Positions 52,717-64,000 of a stretch of DNA of 64,000 nucleotides are shown here, piece after piece. The notes beneath the pieces were generated by a model. That model was not told the DNA's origin. It ran no database searches and saw nothing but the letters and a program-made list of their open reading frames with translations. This stretch comes from Pagrus major (lineage: Eukaryota > Chordata > Actinopteri > Spariformes > Sparidae): the NCBI RefSeq assembly GCF_040436345.1, contig NC_133237.1:25177749-25241748 (forward strand), read 5' to 3'. Each line of letters begins with the position of its first letter. Within the stretch, counting starts at the first letter, position 1. The position numbers and the translations under genes are program-made.

Positions 52717-53060
52717 AAACATTCCTCGGTGCCATCTGCAGCAGCTCCTGTCTGCTTCCTGGTTTCAGGAAGTTCCTATGGCTGCGTCTTTGCTTCAGTG
52801 ACACAAAAAATGTTCAATAAAATCTGAACAAGCACCGCACTGAGTGGCAGCATATATGTGAGTATTATATATCTGAAAACTCTAAGTGACTCAGTCCATT
52901 GGGCACCAGCGTCTTGATGAAGTGTTACCATGCGGTGCAGAGATTAGATGAGTCACTGACTGCTCCGGGTTCATAAACACAAATACGGTGCCGCAGGTGC
53001 ACCTGCAGAGCGAGTCTGTGGATGTGTGCAGGCACAGTAGGTGCATCATCGGGTGTTTTC

Positions 53061-57824
<4,764 letters not shown>

Positions 57825-60544
57825 TCAGAGCGTCCACGACAAGTGTTTCTGTGCAGGGAGGGGGAAAAAAAGAGGGAAGGAAAAAAACGTAAAACTTTAT
57901 GCGTGCATGTCGAACGAAAATCAGAGCTCTGAGAGCAGAGATGCTTCTCTCTCTCCGAGGTGTTAATGTGCTGATGAGTTTGTATCTTGACACACACGAG
58001 CTGTGGTTTTGGGAGGGTCACAAGATCATTTTTTTAAGAAGTCACAAGATCATTTTTAAAACTGTTCACAGGTATTTACACAGAAATTATCACATTTGTA
58101 ACCTTTTTGGTAATGTGTCATTTCTGTGGTGTACTTTTTCAACAAGTGCATAAAGTGTCAAGCTGATAAAACAATGTTTACTGTGTTTTTTGAGCTGTTA
58201 ATGAGGTCACATGGTCTCCGGGATCCAGAGGACAACATTAGGGTTCATATACACTAAGTGAAAATGGACTGGATGAAGGAAAGGTACTGATTTTTATAAA
58301 AGAGCTGACTTTAAATATATTCTTACACAACAGTATCAGTAATGTATCAGATTTCGTATAACCATTACACAATATGTGGTCATATGTGACGAAGCTATCT
58401 GGTGGTAAACTCTTGACCGACATGAATGAAAAACACTGACATGACATGTGGAGAGCAGAAGAACTGGACTTGTAATCTAAATTAGGAAGAGTCACAGAAG
58501 CCGCTTCCTCATCGGCTACAGATTCACAAACAGAGGACGGGGATGCGGAGGTCGGTACGATGACTGAAATGTAAATTATTAAAAGAGTTAAACTTCTGAA
58601 ACTTGGATCAAAAGGCAAATTAAAGCTGCAGGAACGGTTTGAGCCTCATGAGAGCCGTTACTGTATCTTGGGTGTAAGATTTGGTTATTTTCCCACAGAC
58701 GTGAATAAAACCTTCCCTCTGTTTGTGGTTACGGAGTGAAGGATGTGGTGAGTTATCGTGTAAAATACTGACTATCTTCGCTTCACTCATGCAGCTGTAG
58801 AGCGCTCTGCAAGCTCAGAACCTGCCACTTTGAACTCCAGTACCTTAAATAGTGATATGAAATACTAATAATACTAATACGAATGATATTCACTTTACCC
58901 GAGGGGCGAATAAACATCCCTTAAAAACAAGATCAATAACAAGATCAATGCTCTTTTAATCTTCAGCCAGTGAAATGAACCTGAATTTCTGAATTTTAGT
59001 CCTCGTGTTTTATCTTTTCCATCTTTTTTTTTTGGATGTGTAAGGAAAAATGTAATACCCCCACAAAACAACAAGCAGCCAGTGTTTAAGGCAAAAGGAT
59101 AAGGGCCTTGTGCAGAGTCTGATACAGACAAAACTAAAGTAAACAGTTAAAATGATATTCGGTTAGAAAAGTAAAAAGTTGGACTTTACTTTGACACCAT
59201 TACATCAACAGGAAAACACTACAGGATCATTTATATTAGTAGTTGAAGTGTGATCGTACCAGAACGTTCGATTGGAGAACACACCGGATGTTAGATTGTT
59301 GGATAAACGGTTGAAATAGTCACGATTGTGTCACAGATTAACAGTTTAATTGGTTCGCTGAAAGTAAGAATAAGAAGTGAAGTGAAAAAAGCTAAACTTA
59401 AAAACTTAAAACAGGTCAAAGATACATGTTTGAGATAGTTATCTAGAGGTCATGGATCAGACTAATAGCTGTAACAGCTAAACATACTGGAAAAAAAGTG
59501 AAAAATTAATAGATACATGGTTGAAACATCCAGCTTGTGCCACTCCAATACAAACATGACATGAATATTGACAATTCAGCTGTGGGGCTACGTCCGATCA
59601 ATGTTAATCTCGGGGAACAGAGCAGACCAAAAACATTTCTGAAGCACTTTTGGTTCTTGCACTGTTCAAAGTCTGATAATAATGTACTTTGTTCCCTGAA
59701 CACTCACTATTCTTTCCAAGAAACAGTTTCGTTCTCATTCCAGTTTTAACTGCTGGCCATGTGTTGAAAAGCAGAAATAAGTAAAGAGGAAATCAAGTAC
59801 AGTTTTAGTGCGGCGAGCTGTTCCTGCATGACTGCTGGTCTTTGTTCTGATCTCCTCTCTAATCTCTAACTCACACCCCTCCTGCTTGAGACAACATTTA
59901 ATGAGTGATGTTACAAAGTCTGACATCAGCTTCTACTGCGTGGACTCTGTGACTGTAATCACATTACAGTTGTAAAAGTTTTGTTTTGTGCAACATGGAA
60001 GTAGAAACAACCTATAATGTAAATGTACATGAATGAAGTCAGTGGTACAGATCACGCTCTTATGCTCAGTAGGTTAAAAGCTAGTTCAGATGAGCTTTCG
60101 GGACCTTTTAAGGGCTTTTGACTGGGACTCTTTCATTTCTCTTGTACCAATTATTTTTATTTATCTAATTTATTTCTCATCCCACTCTTGTCTCGTGACA
60201 GTATCTACTCCTGTAACCCTGAAGGTTTTCTTGCAGCCATGTACCCTCCTCCACTCCTTTCTTTAAAAAAAACAATCAAAACTTAAATGTCAGAAAGAAA
60301 AATTGTTTTAACCGGCACTCAGGTACATTTGCAATTCTAGCAGCAGTTAATGGCGTCTGTGACAGTGAAGGATTTAACCACGAAGGTGCTGACAGCAGCG
60401 AGCTGGTCAGCATTTCAGCAGCGCGACACGTGACGAGTGGTTTTCCTGTACTACTTAAAAGCCACCGCCTTACAGTGCCTGACTTGTATTTGAAATATTT
60501 ACTCTAAAGACAAATAGGACAGGCTACCATATACTGACAAGCGC

Positions 60545-60930
60545 TGCAGCTAACCATTATGTTCATTATTGATTAATGTGCCAATTAATCTTCTATATTG
60601 ATGATTATTTTGTGGTCTAAAGACGCCTTGTTTGTTCTGACCAACAGTCAAAACTCAAAGATATTCAGTTTATTGTCATACAACAAAGAAAAGCAGAACA
60701 AACTCACAATTAATTGGTTATATTAGTACTACTACAACAAATTATTATTTTCATTAGTGATTATCTGCCTATTCAATTCTGGATTAATTAATTGTGTCGT
60801 CTATAAAATATTTGCGTCCGACCATCGGTCCAAAACCGATAAATATTCAGTCTGCTATCATTGACGACAAAGAAAACCAACACATTTTCACATTTTAGGA
60901 GCTAGAACCACTGAATACTTGGCAACAACT
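60545..60930. repeat. Two adjacent copies of an ATTAATC/TTATTGATT dispersed repeat
   Basis: Both halves show GATTAAT...AATTAATC, GTGATTATTTTG or TCTATAAAATAT, a CGTTTG/CGTCCGACCA segment, AAAAC(T/C)..AAAGATATTCAG and TTGTCATA.AACAAAGAAAA in the same order. This is the layout of a very common teleost repeat. The second copy continues to ACACATTTTCACATTTTAGG, the usual distal part. Confidence 0.6.
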
Positions 60931-61334
60931 GATAAGGTCATTGAACTCATTGCCAATAAATGTTTTTTAACACATTGAAGTTGTCTATCACCTCAGATTG
61001 GTCAACATTAAATATACTCAAGAGCTTAACAACTCTGACAAAGAGCTAATTCAAGTCAGCATGAAGCATTTTTGTCAGTGGTGATAGAATCAACAGCATT
61101 AATAGTTTCATCTGTGAGTTGAAGTGTTGCCTGCAGTGTTGCATTAAGTTTCACTGTCTTGACTGACAGGGTGTTTCATTCTCATTCTGCACCTGCACCG
61201 TCAACTGCACGGTCTGTGAGCACACTCATGTAGATGCAGAAGGTTTTTTGAATCAGACGAGAGAAGCAGCTAAAACTGTTTGAATTGATTCCTTTTTCTG
61301 AAACAATCACACTGTTGTTCTCCATCTTTCAAAC

Positions 61335-62150
61335 GTGTTTCTACCAGCAGTTGAGGAAGTTTTCAGATCCTTTACCTGCATACATGAAACAAAAAATGCT
61401 CCATTACAAGTCAAATGCTTGCATTGAAATGTCACTTCAGTTAAAGTATAGTCAAATGTTCCCTGTGAGTGTTGCAGTGTTAAACATTATATTATTTCAT
61501 TGTTATAATACTGATGCATTAATGTGTAAGCTGCCCAAAGTGGGACCAGCGGGCCACAGCTGGCCCATAACATTAAATCTGGCCCACCACATGTTTCCAA
61601 CAACAGAAAAATCTAATATAAATCTAATTATTAATTATTTCCATAGTTCGAACCTCAATGAAGTTTCGTTCCTGGAACCATCTTGCATCTTCACAAAACA
61701 ACACGACACATCATATTTTTTATTTTGGCACATAGCTCATCACTGAGTTTCAGTTTTGGCCCTCCGAGAAAAAGGTTTAGACACTGTGGTCGGTCAAAGT
61801 GGAGCCAGTTTACCTCCTTCATAAAGTATAATAAACACGCAAGTTTCACCACTGCAGAACAGGCTGAACTATACTTACTCAAGTAAAAGTACCAAGAAAT
61901 ACTCCATTACAAATAAAAGGCCAGCGTTCCATAAATAAAATTACATGAGTATTATCAGCAAAATGTGCTTAAAGCATGAGAAGTAAAAGTACTCGCTCTG
62001 CAGTAACATGTACCCTGTGGTTGATGTATTATTGTGTGTGACACTGTCAGATTGTTAATACTGAGGAATCGGTGTGTAAGCAGCATTAAACTGTTGTAGC
62101 TGCGGCAGGTGGATCTAGTCTGAACTACTTCAGATGCACTTTAGTCCGGT
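61335..62150. repeat. Two copies of the percomorph AGTAAAAGTACT repeat around a different insert
   Basis: Copy 1 (61335-61540) runs GAGGAAGTTTTCAGATCCTTTAC ... ACTGATGCATTAATGTGTAAGC and then stops. Copy 2 (61865-62150) runs TACTCAAGTAAAAGTACC ... AAATACTCCATTACAAATAAAAG ... GTGTAAGCAGCATTAAACTG ... TGTAGCTG. Between them is another element with GGGACCAGCGGGCCACAGC and TGGCCCACCAC wording, apparently inserted. Confidence 0.6.
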
Positions 62151-62927
62151 CCAGTGTAGTGTAGACCAGTGTGTGTCGCGATATCGCAATATTCAGAGTA
62201 AACACATTGTGTTTATAAAACATATATGACAATATTGTGTGAGTAATCCAGAGAAGATGCTTGTCCTTGTGCATCTTTTGTTTTTGAGTTCGTCTGGTCG
62301 CCTAATTCACTAATAATTAAGTGTAATTGTCCTTTTTTACACTTAGGAAGTGTTATCTAAAAATGATGGTTACAGACTCTCTCCACCTCCCTACTTTTGT
62401 ATTTTGAGGGTAATTTATTTGGCAAAAAAAAAAAAAGTTAAAGACTTATTTAATTGCATTTGTTCTTTCAAATTTTCTATGGAAAATGCAATAGTATCTT
62501 TATCATGGCTCCTTTTTGCCCACAATACTCGTGTAGTTAAGATCTGATATGGTGACAGCTCGAGTCCAGTGGTCCGGCCCCTGCAAAGGGTCCCAAGATA
62601 AATCTGAGGGGTCGTGAGATCATTAAGGAGACAATTTTGTTTTAATATTTTAGATTTTTTGGTGAAACATGAATCATTTGGACAGTTATCTTGATGAAAC
62701 CATGTGAGAATGTAAGAGGGGAAATCATGGGACAAGAAGCCCCCAAACAAACACCAAAGTTTGTAGGCTGTGATTTCTGGCGGGCAAAAGGCGACAGGAA
62801 ACACAGTGAGAGAGCGGACGTCACGCAGCAAAGTGGCCACAGGTTGGAAAGTTGGGCCGCTGCGGCGAGGACACAACGCTTCTGTACATGGCCACGCTCT
62901 ACCTAAGAGCTACTGGGGTGCCCCAGG

Positions 62928-63140
62928 CTGCAATTAATCTATTATTGATTAATGCTCAGCTTATTTTTTTCCATTATGAGTTAATCATTTAGTCTATGAA
63001 ATGTAAAAATAAAGTGAAAATAATACGCTGATTACAATTTCCCAGGGCCGGAGGTGACATCTTTTCAAATTGCTTGTGTTGTTGTCTTGTTTTGTAAATG
63101 ATTATTGCAAAAAAGCAGCAAATCTGAGAAGCTGGAGCAA
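62928..63140. repeat. Dispersed teleost repeat, nearly full-length copy
   Basis: GGCTGCAATTAATCTATTATTG, GAGTTAATCATTTAGTCTATG, ATTTCCCAGGGCCGGAGGTG, ACATCTTTTCAAATTGCTTG and GAGAAGCTGGAGC occur in the order of the same common family as at 60.5 kb. Confidence 0.65.
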
Positions 63141-64000
63141 AGATGCTGGTGTCATTTAACTCTTACACCATATCTCAATATAACAATATCCAAAATCTAA
63201 GACGATATATGGTCTAATATCAGGATAACATAATATATCAATATACTGCCCAGCTGTGGGAAATTATAATTACTTTTCTGGTGTTAACAACAAAATGATT
63301 CATTGAGAAACCTAATTAATTAACCTAATTGTGCCTGTGTGGCTCCTGCCAATCAGCTCATCCCTCAGTCCTCTTGTTAACCAGCTCATTCAGTGTTTCT
63401 TCCCTCTCAGGGTGCAGAAGGGTGTGTACCACACTTGCAGAGGAGGACGTCTTGACATGAGGTCACTCACATCTCCGTCACCAGAGATCAAACAGGTCAT
63501 TGACCCCTAACTCTGACCTCTGACCTCTCTGGAGACAGACAATTGATTGACATACAAATTATAGGCCTAAATTGTTTTTTAAGAACCCATTGTGAATGAT
63601 TCGGTATCATTTATCACCTCTCTCTCTCTCTCTCACGCTAACAATAGCTTTTTAAACCACATCCCCAAAGCAAGAGAGGGTAAAAATAATGTAACTGAGC
63701 AGAACCAAACAGCAGGGTCCAGCACACAAACACATAAATAGCAACAAAATGATGAAGATATAACCTGCGTGTACATGCATGCAAGTATAACTGGGTGATA
63801 AGAGTGCAGATGTCAATGCAACAGGTTATAACTACTCTTAAAAAGCCTGATTATTATGTGTAATGTTGCAGGAGGGTTTCATATATTGAAATAAAACGAC
63901 GTGTTGTAAAAAAAAATGCACAGTAAAGATGGTTGTTTTAATGAGCATGCAGATGAAGGAAAGAGAAGTGAGAAATAGACAGAGTGAGAAAGAGGAAGAG

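Noticed and set aside
61285..61746. 153-codon open frame on + and a 153-codon frame on - at 62415-62876
   Set aside because: The first overlaps two dispersed repeats. The second has no domain or splice sites and lies beside repeats.

Overview
The window looks like nuclear DNA of a teleost fish, probably a percomorph. Genes are split into short GT-AG exons, the intergenic and intronic DNA is AT-rich, there are long (TG)n and (AT)n microsatellites, and many dispersed repeats resemble families common in percomorph genomes. No prokaryotic, organellar or viral coding region was seen.

Three protein-coding genes can be assembled exon by exon, with every intron phase matching. (1) cyth4, cytohesin-4, an ARF exchange factor with Sec7 and PH domains, runs on the + strand over about 25.25-32.85 kb (13 exons, 401 codons; the first exon is tentative). 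Its likely polyadenylation signal is at 34.26 kb. (2) fam83f, a FAM83 family protein with a DUF1669 pseudo-phospholipase-D domain that binds casein kinase 1, runs on the - strand from a CpG-rich first exon at 51.0 kb to a tiny last exon at 37.47 kb (5 exons, 531 codons). It ends in a CaaX-type Cys-Ile-Gln-Ser. (3) grap2 (GADS), an SH3-SH2-SH3 adaptor, runs on the - strand from 57.78 to 53.06 kb (7 coding exons, 289 codons). cyth4 and fam83f converge tail to tail; grap2 and fam83f lie head to tail. GRAP2, FAM83F and CYTH4 all map to human 22q13.1, with GRAP2 and FAM83F adjacent, so this is a conserved linkage group. cyth4 and grap2 are leukocyte-type signalling genes in mammals.

Layout: 1-25.2 kb has no recognisable gene. 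It holds microsatellites, two arrays of a 21-bp minisatellite (8.7 and 22.2-22.9 kb), a decayed LINE fragment (15.0-15.2 kb) and other repeat debris. 25.2-34.3 kb is cyth4, with several transposon-derived segments in its introns and a third 21-bp array in its 3' UTR. 34.3-36.8 kb is a convergent intergenic gap with a TTAA-bounded MITE. 36.8-51.1 kb is fam83f, with large repeat-filled introns. 52.5-57.8 kb is grap2. 57.8-64 kb has no recognised coding exon and is rich in dispersed repeats.

No undescribed biological system such as an operon, defence island or novel enzyme cluster was found. The most informative signals are splicing-related features of grap2 (a UG repeat at the acceptor of the first SH2 exon and duplicated splice donors), the conserved CaaX end of fam83f, a PU.1/IRF-type composite site in the first intron of cyth4, and a 21-bp minisatellite family at three loci.
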